From the NCBI GenBank assembly GCA_003545705.1, contig QVLQ01000011.1:1086597-1150596 (forward strand): a DNA stretch of 64,000 bases, written 5' to 3'. Below the pieces are notes generated by a model. It made no database searches and was not told the DNA's origin. It saw only the letters and a list, made by a program, of their open reading frames with translations. Position numbers and translations under genes: made by a program. This document shows, piece after piece, positions 10,599 to 20,420 of this stretch (position 1 is its first letter; each line of letters begins with the position of its first letter). This DNA is from Acidomyces sp. 'richmondensis' (taxonomy: Eukaryota > Ascomycota > Dothideomycetes > Mycosphaerellales > Teratosphaeriaceae).

Positions 10599-12045
10599 TC
10601 AGTCATATGGAATGAGGCCCACTGCTTGCTGTGCTGCCTTGGAAAGCTTGGGAAGACCATATGGATGTAGAATATTCCAATCTGCCATTTGATCCGGTTT
10701 CAACACGAAGTCAGTAGGGTCATGTGACTTTGCTTTTAATGTTAGCCCTTTTCAATCTTGTATCATATTTAGAAATGCTTACGGTCATATAACCTCTATT
10801 GAAGGCTTCCACCTTTCGTTGTCTTTGCTCTTCTGTTAAGAACTCTGCAGGTTTGTAGCAGATATCTGTTCCACCATGAGTTGCGACCACGATTTTTACC
10901 ATCTACAATAGACTTACAGATTGCCATGCGTTTATTCTCACCGGTAGGCGCCGCACCGTAGTGTACTGCTCGTGAATCCCACAAAATGAAATCGCCAGGG
11001 TCCATACTCGGTTTCACCCATTCGCATCCACGTGCTTTGAACCACTCGAGTGTATCGTCGTTCCAGATAAATGAATCGCGTTTGACCCATCCCTCAGGGG
11101 GCTAGAATTGATCAGAAATGTAATAGAAAAGTCGGATGAAGTCAGGAAATGTACCGCTGTATGCTCGCGGAAATATTGCTCGAAGAGAGAAGCCGTGCCA
11201 GTCATGACTGCTAAACCGCCATCTTCCGGCCCATTAGGAAGCTATGAATGTATTGATCAGGAATCAAGAATCTATCAAACAACCTTTGTTGAGAATACAT
11301 CTTACAAGGTTCAGCAGGCCTTGAATGCAATGAGCCCATGTGCGATATGCACTTTGGTCGGACTGGGACTGCGTTTAGGCTGAATGGTATCTCATCAAAA
11401 TTTTTTTTCCTGTACTCACATGTGGCCAAGGTTCTTTGCCGTGATTGGGTTCATTAGGGGTTGGAATAGCAAGAGTTCCTCCGTCTACCGAAGTTAGTTA
11501 GTTTGAAGGCCGACATTATATGGTCGTGAATACCGAATGACACTGTAAGCTTGTCGGTCCCCCATATCTGTGCGAAAAGATCCCTGACGCCTGGCTCAGA
11601 CTTGCAGTCCCACACAAATTGAGCATGCGAAAAAGAAAACCTTATTGCATCAACATTCCCTTCTTTCGAATGCATTGAATCTTACTCACGCATCAAAAAG
11701 ACCGGCACGACGATGTTTCGGGATATTAGTAGATTTGTACGTAGTGGGATCGTCTCGCTTATATCCCATTCTAAAACCCTCCAACCAGTCTTCGGCCCTT
11801 TCGGCATACTGAAGGGCTTTTTCCTTAGGAACTACACCTTTGACTATTGCCCACTTTCAAGGAAGTCAGCGCGTTACTAGTTAAACTGAAAGGTACAGAA
11901 GGTGTACCCCATTTAGATAGAGATTGTGAAGCCATTCTGGGCTTTCTGAGGTAAGAGGAGCAAGCTTTGGACTCGGTCTATCCACTCCAAGGGGTCCCCG
12001 TGGGTCTTCCCACTGATCTTGCACCGCCCAGGTAAACATCGCCAT
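10599..12045 (-). CDS. Phytanoyl-CoA dioxygenase-like (PhyH) Fe(II)/2-oxoglutarate oxygenase, 9 exons, ~337 aa
   Basis: Exons on the minus strand: 12045-11908, 11853-11690, 11640-11534, 11484-11420, 11362-11306, 11241-11155, 11101-10918, 10865-10783, 10727-10599. The eight introns are 49-64 nt, and all phases agree. Blocks in order are LNGWAIVKGVVPKEKALQYAE, FVWDCKSEPGVRDLFAQIWGTDKL, PNEPNHGKEPWPH-SDQS, LPNGPEDGGLAVMTGT, DPGDFILWDSRAVHYGAAPTGENKRMAI and a GLIPYD tail. The presumed iron ligands are His158 and Asp160 (HxD, split by intron 4) and His252, with Arg264 for 2-oxoglutarate. For exon 5 a second acceptor 6 nt upstream (11368) also keeps frame, but only the one used here gives the HxDQ motif. 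No signal peptide, so probably cytosolic. Substrate unknown: the family includes lipid and secondary-metabolite hydroxylases. Its neighbour upstream on the same strand is another PhyH-like gene. Confidence 0.85.
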
Positions 12046-12470
12046 AAAGAACACTTTTCATAAAATCGTAGCTCAGTTACAGAGGGCGATGTAACAAGTG
12101 CAATGACATATATCCAAAACGAACAGGAAAATTTCTGGATGAAAGCACGTACATATCTAGCCGTGGGGTAGCAACGCTGATGACTACACGGATCTTATTC
12201 TCCGGGACAAATTTGGAAAGCTGCTTGAAGTGGATTCGGAAAGACGGTCACAGTAAATATTCGTAAAAAGCCCAAAGAATCCAAACTTTTGAATCGGGCC
12301 TGCGGCATATCTATGTAATTAATGCGTTTCATTCGATAGTTCCTGAATGAACGTATTTATTGCCCCAAGTTCGGCTAACAACGGCGAGGTCCTGACATTT
12401 TGCCCAATTTGAGGTAAGCATTTAATAGTCCACGCTCTCTCACAAGTGTCAAGTGTTGTTTGCGGCCAAT

Positions 12471-13597
12471 TTAGGACGGATAGTACGAGTCCCCAGCTCG
12501 GGCATTTTCCATGTTATTGACTGCCATGCCTCTCGCCTTGAGCCTCTCAATCTCCTGTCGTTTCATCTCCTGTTGCACCTGCTGACAGTATTAGATTTTG
12601 CAATCGAGATGATATTATGCCAAGCTACATACTTTCACTCGTTCTGGGATGATCCTTTCTCGAGGCCCCGTGATTTTCCACTCTGGCAGACCCTCCGGAC
12701 GACCGAGATCTCGCAAGGTCTTTTGTTCAATCAACGTTGGATTTTTGCCATCATAATTGAAAGGTTCTTTCAGTGATACGGGCGGGTTTGTGATGATCCG
12801 AACATCTCGCCTGAGATTTTGAGATGCTGAGTGCAGCATGAATGGGTGCAAGATATAGACGTCACCAACTTCTCCGGTAGCCTCGTGAAAGCTCTCATCA
12901 TGTGTCAAGGTTGGGTCAGCTATCCAGCTGCGCCAGATCTTGCGTCGTTCAGGATCACTCTTCGGAATATCGGGAGTACCTCGCGGCGCAAGAAAGGGTG
13001 TAGTTCCCTCTGGATGATCGTACTATGAACAATGAGCTATTCTCGCATTAAATTGATTTCTCTTAAACTCACTAGAAGCTTCGCAACAAGCTTTATTCCA
13101 TCAGTACATATTACGGTGCCACCACCCTTTGGTTTAATGTCGGAAAAGAGCGGAATCACTAAGAGCGCCTGTTCTGGGCTGTCGAGAAAATGTACAAACC
13201 AGTCTCCGTCGTTATGCCAGTTATCAAGCGTACGGTAATCTAGCGGGTCATCGGGACTTGTACCCGGTTTGCCTAAATTAGGGATCCAGCCGTCTTTCCA
13301 GTCTTTGCACCATTCAGTGACCTTGTCTTCGCCGCCGACCAGCTCACATATGGCGGCCCAGGCTTTGGGTGCAAAATCTTTAGCCGACACCATAGTATGA
13401 CCTGGCATGTTGAACTTCTCAGTAGGCCATGTGGATTTGTCGTTTGGGTCTGCTCCTATGCGCGCCCAAAAAGATGCCGTAAATGCATCGGACTTCTCAC
13501 GAGAGAAACACTTTTCAATTTTCAAAAATCCATGAGTGAGCCAGAATTCTTTTTGCTCTTCTGTAAGAGCCGGAGAATGACTTTCAATATTAGCCAT
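12471..13597 (-). CDS. Second phytanoyl-CoA dioxygenase-like (PhyH) oxygenase, 3 exons, 341 aa
   Basis: Exons are 13597-13073, 13022-12633 and 12581-12471. Introns are 50 nt (GTGAGT...CATAG) and 51 nt (GTATGT...GTCAG), both phase 0. I start at MANIESHSPALTEEQ; an in-frame ATG 57 nt upstream (13654) adds a less typical N-terminus. The protein opens with the usual EEQKEFWLTHGFLKIEKCF block. It then has the iron motif in DNWHNDGDWF (His128, Asp130) and the distal block HPFMLHSASQNLRRDVR (His239, Arg250 predicted). It ends with a charged helix, MKRQEIERLKARG. It differs clearly from the nine-exon neighbour in motif wording and intron positions, so the pair is not a recent tandem duplication. No signal peptide is visible. 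The biological substrate cannot be read from the sequence. Confidence 0.88.
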
Positions 13598-14547
13598 TAT
13601 GAGTTGCTGATGTTGACCGTAATCGAACCTCAGATAGCGAGTTTCAGTCTGCAAACTCTCTCTATAATATGTGTTCTACGGAGCTTTGTAAGCAGAATCC
13701 GCCTATTTAGTTAAGAGCTATGCCTTCCATGTCTTCAATTTAGCCGGTGTCACCTCCGTAGAGCTTATTCATGTTCGGCATTCTGAAGTCTGAATGACAA
13801 TCCCTCTACTCTGCTTATCTCAGCGTAAATTTAGCCGGTCTCTAACATGGAGCACGGGATTGCAGCGTACCAGCTCCTGGTTCATAAAATTCTGAAATTA
13901 CTCAGAAACAATAATGAATTAGTATTAAGATATTAGTACAAGTCAAAAGAGTATCTACTAAATTAACTGTCTTGCCAGCCTCGCAGCACCTTTATGTCTT
14001 CGTTGTTAGCATCTGCCAAAGGCTATTAGCCGCTTTGGTGCCCTCAGTATCTTAGTTATTTGTTACGGGTCAACAGCAGCAGAAATAACTTAATCGATGG
14101 AGAAGCTGATCCCCCCCGCGAAGCTGATCATGATGAGACATGAAGCAGTAAAGTGTATTGCAACAAGTACTACTCTTGCTATTGAAGTTCTAAAGCTGAG
14201 GGATGTTAAAAGTTGGTGACTTTTCACAGTTCGATGGAAGCTTGAACACTAGTGAGATGTGGAGTGTGTTATAGGAACCATCTGTTATCAATAGATTTAC
14301 TAAGAGGAAGCTAGCTAACGCGGGGGGATCAGGGCGTGAAACGGATTGTTTAACTCGATAGCATGTTATAGTTATTATCTCAATAACTAGTCGCTCAATT
14401 GACTTCAGATTGAAACATATTATACATTAGCGTCTACCCTCCAATCACACATGTTCTAATGATATGGCCTTGTTGGCCACATCTACTACATGTATATATC
14501 CTCCTCAAAACCATATAAAGCTGATTGACACGTCAAAAGAACACTAT
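13598..14547. other. Transition region with repeat scraps, no gene
   Basis: This is the border between gene-bearing DNA and the transposon block. From about 14060 there is TGTTACGGGTCAACA, identical at its start to the gypsy LTR at 24001. From about 14213 to 14320 there is an inverted match to 50590-50690 (shared core AAGCTTCCATCGAACT on the other strand). A 13-bp inverted pair TGATCCCCCCGCG lies at about 14107 and 14318. I read this as the remains of one or more LTR elements and no coding region. Confidence 0.5.
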
Positions 14548-14734
14548 TGTTGGAGAGGAAGTGTTCAAGATGTCTAGGCCTGCTTAATTCTCTTTACTAC
14601 AAAGGAAATTGTACAGTCTTATATATTCCCTCGAAGACTCTGAATCACAGTTTCTATATTTATTTGATAAAGTAACAAAGCTCGTTATTAAACCGGTGAT
14701 TGCGCATCTCAAACCAAAGTCTTATATATTCCCT
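14548..14734 (-). repeat. Diverged copia LTR fragment, minus orientation
   Basis: Begins TGTTGGAGAGGAAGTGTTCAAG, close to the reverse complement of the intact copia LTR (TGTTGGAAAGGGAGTATTCAAG). It continues through the TCTAGGCCTGCTT and CAGTCTTATATATTCCCT blocks, then loses similarity. A second GTCTTATATATTCCCT at about 14719 directly precedes a LINE A insertion and provides its target duplication. Confidence 0.65.
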
Positions 14735-17700
14735 TCCTTGACTACGTGGATGCCCAAAGGATGGAGACTGCCACCCTCCATCCCAAGGGCTGCCACAATG
14801 ACCCCTATCTCCAAAACAAAGGGCCTAGAAGCCACACCACAAAGCCAACCAAGCAGACAGGGAAAGCAGCTATACAAAAGAACATACTCACCCTTACTGA
14901 TGATATCCAGACAGCCTTAGCTACTCACCAAGCAAGCAAAGTTCCTGAAGTCCAGTCCCTCCTACCCCTCCTCCAAAGGGCCCACACCTGCCTGTCTTAT
15001 CAGGCGCAGGACCAGACTATCTCCGAAGCGCTTGTAGACATCTAGAGCACACTTAAAAAACAACAGACTACACCTCCTCCAAACACTTAGGCCCAGATAG
15101 CTGCCCAACACCAACCTAAAGCGGCTAGACCCCCTCCAACCCCTATTGAGAGCAACACCCTTAGTATAAGGATAGAAAGAGAAGAAGACAGAACTAAGAT
15201 AAGGGGAAAGACCAACAAAGAAATCCTAGAAGAGCTTAACAACCCCTAGGTAATAGCAGTGAAAAAATTGGAGAGCGGGGACATCAGAATTTTCGCAGGA
15301 TCAGGAGCTGCAAAGGCCAGATTGCTGGAAGACCAGAGGTGGATTCAGGAGCAATACCCCTTAGCATGCTCTAGTATACCCCAATTCCAGGCAATTGTGC
15401 ATAGAGTAAGGATAGTGGGTACAAACCCGGCCCAGATACAGGCCCTCCAAAGGATCCAAGAAGAAAATGGAAGGCTACATCCCAATATAAAGATAATGAG
15501 GGCATCCTGGTTAAAGAGCCAAAAGGCAAGAGAGGGAAAAACCCACTCATCTCTTATCCTCTCTGTCCAAAGTGCACAACAGGTAAGAGAGTTGGTGAGG
15601 AAAGGACTGGTCCACAATGGGACACTCCTGATAGCAGAGGAATTCCACCCACAACAAAGAGCAACCCAATGCCTAAACTGCGGCCTCTTCAGCCACATTG
15701 CTAAACACTGTAGGGCAAAGACTGTCTGTGGGAAATGCTCAGGAGACCACAGGACAGACACCTGCCGGAGCACAATCAGCAAGTGTAGTAACTGCAAAGG
15801 AAACCATCCATCATGGGCATCTATATGCAAGATTAAACAGCTAGCAGGACACTTTTTCCCAGAGCCGAAACCAGCAGACTTATCAGACCTCCAAGGGACC
15901 AGATACCCTAAACCATTCCCAGTAAGCTACAAGGTTACAGAAGAGGAGATCCTACAAACCCTAAAAAGGCTCCCACCGAACAAAGCCCTAGGACCAGATA
16001 AGATTCCGAACATTTTCCTTAAAGCCTGCAGACACTCTCTAGCCCCTATTTTAGCCGGAGTCTTCACAGCATGCCTCCAGAGACAGTACCACCCAATCCC
16101 CTTCAAGCACTCTACTACAGTAGTTCTAAGAAAACCACAGAAACCAGACTACACAAAAGCCAGAGCATACAGGCCTATAGCCCTACTCAATACACTTGCA
16201 AAGGTACTGGAAGCGATAGTAGCTAGAAGGATATCAGAGGAAGCAGAGCAAAGGAAGCTTTTACCCGAGTCCCAGATGGGGGCAAGACCAGGAAGATCCA
16301 CCCTCTCAGCAATAGAGTTTATTACAGAATAGGTCCACACTATCTGGGCAAATAATCTAAAGATGGTAGCGTCAATGCTATACCTGGATATTTCTGGAGC
16401 TTTCGACAACGTAGCACACTAAAGGCTCATCCATAATCTGAAGACTAAGGGTTTCCCAACAACAATTACAGGGTTTATCTAGTCCTTCTTACAAGACAGG
16501 ACAACATGCCTGAAGTTAGGAGAATACGAGGACCAGCTAAGGCCACAACTCACTGGGATACCCTAGGGTTCTCCCCTGTCACCTATCCTCTTCCTTCTAT
16601 TCGCCTCAACACTCCTTCTACTGCTAGACGAAGGACCAACAACAGCACTTAGCTTTGTAGATGATACTAATATCCTCACTTTTGGAAAGACAACAGAAGA
16701 GAACTGTCAAAGGCTTAAGGCAGCACATGCTAAGTGCCTTAGATGGGCAGCCCACTATGGAGCAGAATTTGCCCTACAGAAATACTAGCTCATCCACTTT
16801 ATAAGAAGCAGAAAAAGACACAACCTGCAAGCTACAGTAAATATCTAAGGCTTCTAGGAAGGACCGGTCCTATCACTAAGGCTCCTAGGAGTCTGGGTAG
16901 ATACAAAGCTCCAATAGGGACCTTACATAAAGAGGGCAGTAGACAAAGGCTAGAGCCAGATGCAATCCCTCTAGAGGCTGTGTAAATCAACATGGGGAGC
17001 TACATTTCAGAGAGCTAGACATCTCTACACAGCAGTAGTCAGACCAGCGATAACATATAGATGCCCGGTCTGGACCCAAACAGAAAAGGATAAGGGCCTT
17101 GCTACAAAGCAGACAAAGGCTCTGGAGAGGATCCAAAACCAAGCTTTAAGGCATATTATAGGGGCCTACAAAAGTGTATCTGAACAAGTCCTCCAAAATG
17201 AGGCAGACATCCCTCCCCTAGAACTATACACACAAGACTTAGCAAGGCAACATGCCTAGAAGACCCAGAACCTCCCAGTTTCCCGGTACATTTAAGAAAA
17301 ATGTAAGCAAGTAGCCTGGATATGTAAGAGAGGGAGAAAAAGTACTACAAGAAGCCAGATATAGACAACAAGGCAAGAGAGGTTGAACAAGCTGATAGAC
17401 ACACAAAGAACCCAAAGACACCAGGGTATTAGAGGATACGAGAAGAAAGACTGGTGGCTCCAGGAACAATAGGAAAGGAGGTGGGACCAAGAGAGAAAGA
17501 GAAAAGAGCAAGCCCAAGCCGGACAGGAAATACCAGCAGCGTGGACCACAGCAAGAAGAGGAGGAGGACTGAAGCTCCATAAAGGCTGGTCTAGACTACA
17601 AAGCACAATGGCTACATTAATCAGGACTGAACACATTGGCTTAGGAGCTTATCTGACGAAAAGAAGAGTTCCAGGAGCCAGACCTGAATGTATCTGTGGA

Positions 17701-18125
17701 TATAGAATACAAACAGTGAAACACATCCTAATCTTCTGCCCTGCGAGACAGCAAGTAAGGGAAAGACTGTTCAGAGAGGTAGGGACATCAAACTGGAAAG
17801 ACCTGGCAAACACTAGGAGGGGCCTTACTGCAGCAGCAAGGTGGATGATCCAAGAAGCAGTCTTAGACCAATTCTCCCTTGCAAAGGACGAGGAACAGAA
17901 AAGAGAAGGGAGGGAAACAGACGGAAGGGACTTGGTGAGAGGCTAGGAGCCCTAGAGCTCCTTCCAATGTCCAACAGGAAGACAAATACAAAAGTTGGAT
18001 TGGCACCCAAGATAAACAAGAGATGAGAAGGGTTTTGTGCTTAGGCTTTTACCTTCTGATAACAAAAATCCAGTGATAGCTGCTTATCCTAGATAGGAAT
18101 AGACCAGCAATGCAAGACTTTATTA
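14735..18125 (+). mobile_element. LINE family A copy 1, with the endonuclease region deleted
   Basis: The element is flanked by the 13-bp direct repeat TTATATATTCCCT at 14722-14734 and 18126-18138, and it ends in TTATTA repeats instead of poly(A). It is 3391 bp, against about 5.08 kb for the other two complete copies. The missing ~1.7 kb lies between the ORF1 zinc knuckles and the reverse transcriptase. The ORF1 start segment (14746), KKLESGD block (15259), zinc knuckles, RT with FVDD (about 16650) and the C-terminal CICGYRIQTVKHILIFC cysteine/histidine motif (about 17690) are all recognisable. Many in-frame stops (mostly TAG) make it non-autonomous. Confidence 0.9.
15259..16332 (+). pseudogene. 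Deletion-made fusion of LINE A ORF1 zinc knuckles to reverse transcriptase (357-codon open frame)
   Basis: The open frame starts KKLESGDIRIFAGSGAAKARLL. It passes through three CCHC-type knuckles (CLNCGLFSHIAKHC, CGKCSGDHRTDTC, CSNCKGNHPSWASIC) and then, right after KIKQ (about 15840), enters the pre-RT segment HFFPEPKPADLSDL and the RT fingers (LRKPQKPDYTKARAYRPIALL...). In the full copies these two parts are in different ORFs, separated by the ORF1 end and the endonuclease. The junction kept frame by chance. It ends at a TAG where Gln is expected. It has an RNA-binding part and half an RT, so no polymerase activity is expected. Confidence 0.8.
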
Positions 18126-18194
18126 TTATATATTCCCTCATCCTTAAGGAATAGATATATTCAACGCTTTATTCGTTTTTTTATATTCGTCTTT

Positions 18195-18469
18195 CGAAAC
18201 TTCCGATGGAAGACCAAAGGATGGAGGCTGCCACCCTCCATCCCAAGGGCTCCCACAAGGACCCCCACCTCCCAAATAAAGGGCCTAGAATCTACACTAC
18301 AAAGCCAAATAGGCAGATAGAGAACACAGCTATACAAAAGAACATACCCACCCTTACTAATAACATCCAGATAGCCCTAGCCGCTTACTAAACATGCAAA
18401 ATCCCTAAAGTCCAGTCCCTCCTCCCCCTCCTCTAAAGGGCCTACACCTACCTATCATACTAGGTACTG
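18195..18469 (+). mobile_element. LINE family A fragment, 5' end only
   Basis: Begins at the family's 5' region (GAAACTTCCGATGGAAGACC, also present in reverse at 37180-37203). It follows the ORF1 start (MEDQRMEAATLHPKG...) with stops at Gln/Trp positions. It breaks off at about 18469 in the segment that reads LSYQAQD in other copies, where unrelated GC-rich sequence begins. Confidence 0.75.
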
Positions 18470-18871
18470 TAGTGGGGTTTGGCCCAACGCAGGGCGGGCG
18501 CATGCCCTGGTGTCAGGTGGAGATGATGCCTGACAGGGGTCGCAGAATGTATAATCTAACATGACTCGAGATGGGGGGAGAGACAAGGGTAGACACATAT
18601 GTGTACCGAGATACGCATGCACACGCAGACAAGTAAGTAGACAGACATGAAAGCAGACTGGTACACAAGACGGAAAGATTATTAGACAGACAGACAGACA
18701 GAAAGACAGACAGACAGAGGGCAACCGCGGCCATATTTCCCTTCTACACCATGCGAACCTGCTAGGCCCATCAGTCCCCATCGCGATCCTGGTTGCCATT
18801 ACTCTCCTCTCTCCTTTTGGAAGCGCTCTCGCCGGGACGAAGGACACTCAGGCCGTCCGACTCCACGACAG
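18470..18871. other. GC-rich single-copy segment with a GACA microsatellite
   Basis: About 400 bp that match nothing else in the window, lie between a LINE A fragment and a LINE B fragment, and are not visibly RIP-mutated. It holds a run of CAGA/GACA units at about 18675-18718. The only open frame is a minus-strand one that crosses the microsatellite (Cys/Leu/Ser-rich translation), which I do not accept as a gene. It could be filler DNA from another locus captured during a rearrangement. Confidence 0.55.
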
Positions 18872-19036
18872 TACTAGGTTCCTAAACTGGGGTAGTGTAT
18901 ATTAAAGTCCTCTAGAAGTATAGTGCTCTTAGGTATAGGGAGCTTATAGAGTGTTCTGTCTAATATCCAGATATTTTTTTATATCCCTTTTATTATAGAT
19001 ATTTAGTAGGGTTAGCTAGTTCCGCTTATCCCTAAT

Positions 19037-19242
19037 TGTTGAAAGGCCTAGAAGGACCTATGCCAAAAGGTCTAGATGGTTTTGATAGGTCTAGAACGAC
19101 CTAGAATTAAGTGATTGGAAATCAGGATAGAAATCAGATTGCCCTAGGAGTTTAAGAAGGGAATATATAAGACTGGATAATTTCCTTTGTAGTTAAAAAG
19201 AATCAAGCAGGCCTAGACATCTTGAATACTCCCTTTCCAACA
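19037..19242 (+). repeat. 5' LTR of the copia element
   Basis: 206 bp bounded by TGTTG...CAACA. It reads the same, base for base, as the 3' LTR. It is followed directly by a presumed primer binding site. Degenerate relatives of this LTR lie at 8526, 14548, 50711 and 57843. Confidence 0.92.
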
Positions 19243-19257
19243 GTTATGAGCCCGGGA
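19243..19257 (+). promoter_or_regulatory. Primer binding site matching the tRNA-iMet anticodon arm (half-tRNA priming)
   Basis: The sequence GTTATGAGCCCGGGA follows the 5' LTR with no gap. Its complement contains GGGCTCATAAC, the anticodon stem-loop of initiator tRNA-Met including the CAT anticodon. This is the primer type known for Drosophila copia and yeast Ty5, where a tRNA cut in the anticodon loop primes the first strand. The tRNA match is from memory. Confidence 0.6.
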
Positions 19258-19541
19258 TAGCGTAGCTTTCAGTTAATAGAAGATCCATTCTTTGTCAACT
19301 TCAACTCAGAAGGACTTCAAGTTTTCCCCGCAAGCTTGGCATCGACTTCACCTCGTCTACAACCAGATCTGAAGGAGAAGAGGCCTGTTTCCGACTACGA
19401 TATCTCGCCGGATATTAGACGTATAAGTACGCCGTTTTAACTGGAAATAGAACAGACGATAGCGGTTCTATATATATAAACAGTATAACGATCTGAGGGA
19501 TATTTGCATTGTTATAACGATAACAAGTAGTCGACTTAAAG

Positions 19542-20420
19542 ATGTCTGAAATCGGATCTATAGACGATATTAAGACCGAAAGATTCCCGATCCTTACAAA
19601 GGATAACTATAGGGAGTGGATTGACTTAGTAGAAGACGCCCTAACATCCAAGGGACTCTGGAAGTACGCTACAGGTAGCATAGAAGAATTTGAAGACAGT
19701 TCTGAAAAGGAAGACTACTTAAGGAATGATGCAAAGGCAGTAATATTCTTAAAATAAGCAGTCGGAAGAGATAACAGAGTCCACCTAATAGGAATCCGAA
19801 GATCTAAGGATATCCTAGAGAAGTTGAAGGCGTTAAATGATGGGCCTATTGAAGAGAGGGTACAGTTCCTACTCTCTTAGTTCTACGGATTTAAAGGGCT
19901 ATCAACAGTTGATCTTAGTGCTAGTAGGTTAACGCAACTCCAGACCGAGATAGGAGGGCTTAAGCCTACAGAAAAACCTTCGGACTCCTCGAAGAAAGCA
20001 GTACTTATTAACACTCTAGGAACAGAGTTTCAAAGTACAGTCTTTGCCCTTAAAGCCGCCGGAATCTCGCAACTCAGTTTTGAAGATGTTATACAACGGC
20101 TTAAGGAAGTTGAAGCCTCATTAAGCAGCGCTACCGAGGATATCGCCCGAATAACAAAGGGGAATAAGAGATTCCTAAGGGAAAAGATCACTATACGGAA
20201 TAGTAGATCAAGTGAGAAACCCGCTACTACCTGCTTCTACTGTAAGAAGAAGGGGCACATTATACGAGACTGCCGTAAACGGATAGCGGATGAAAAGGCA
20301 ACAAATCAGACGACGGACAGCAACCAAGTAAGAGCTGCTACTACTACCGCCGTAGCCTGGAATACGACCTACTCGACGGCCGCTCTAACAGCGTTTAAGA
20401 TAACGCCTAATATCAGACAG
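19542..20420 (+). pseudogene. Copia gag-like region with CCHC zinc knuckle, broken by stops
   Basis: The start MSEIGSIDDIKTERFPILTKDNYREW is typical of fungal copia gag (a Leu/Phe/Pro-x-L-xxxNYxxW opening). The frame is stopped by TAA at about 19755, TAG at 19878 and others, yet similarity continues to a knuckle CFYCKKKGHIIRDC at about 20231-20272, whose four metal ligands are intact. The protease motif (VLDSGCTRHMT, about 20432) follows in the same frame. Confidence 0.8.

Noticed and set aside
18455..18847. 130-codon minus-strand open frame
   Set aside because: It runs across the GACA microsatellite and single-copy filler; the translation is Cys/Leu/Ser-rich without motifs.
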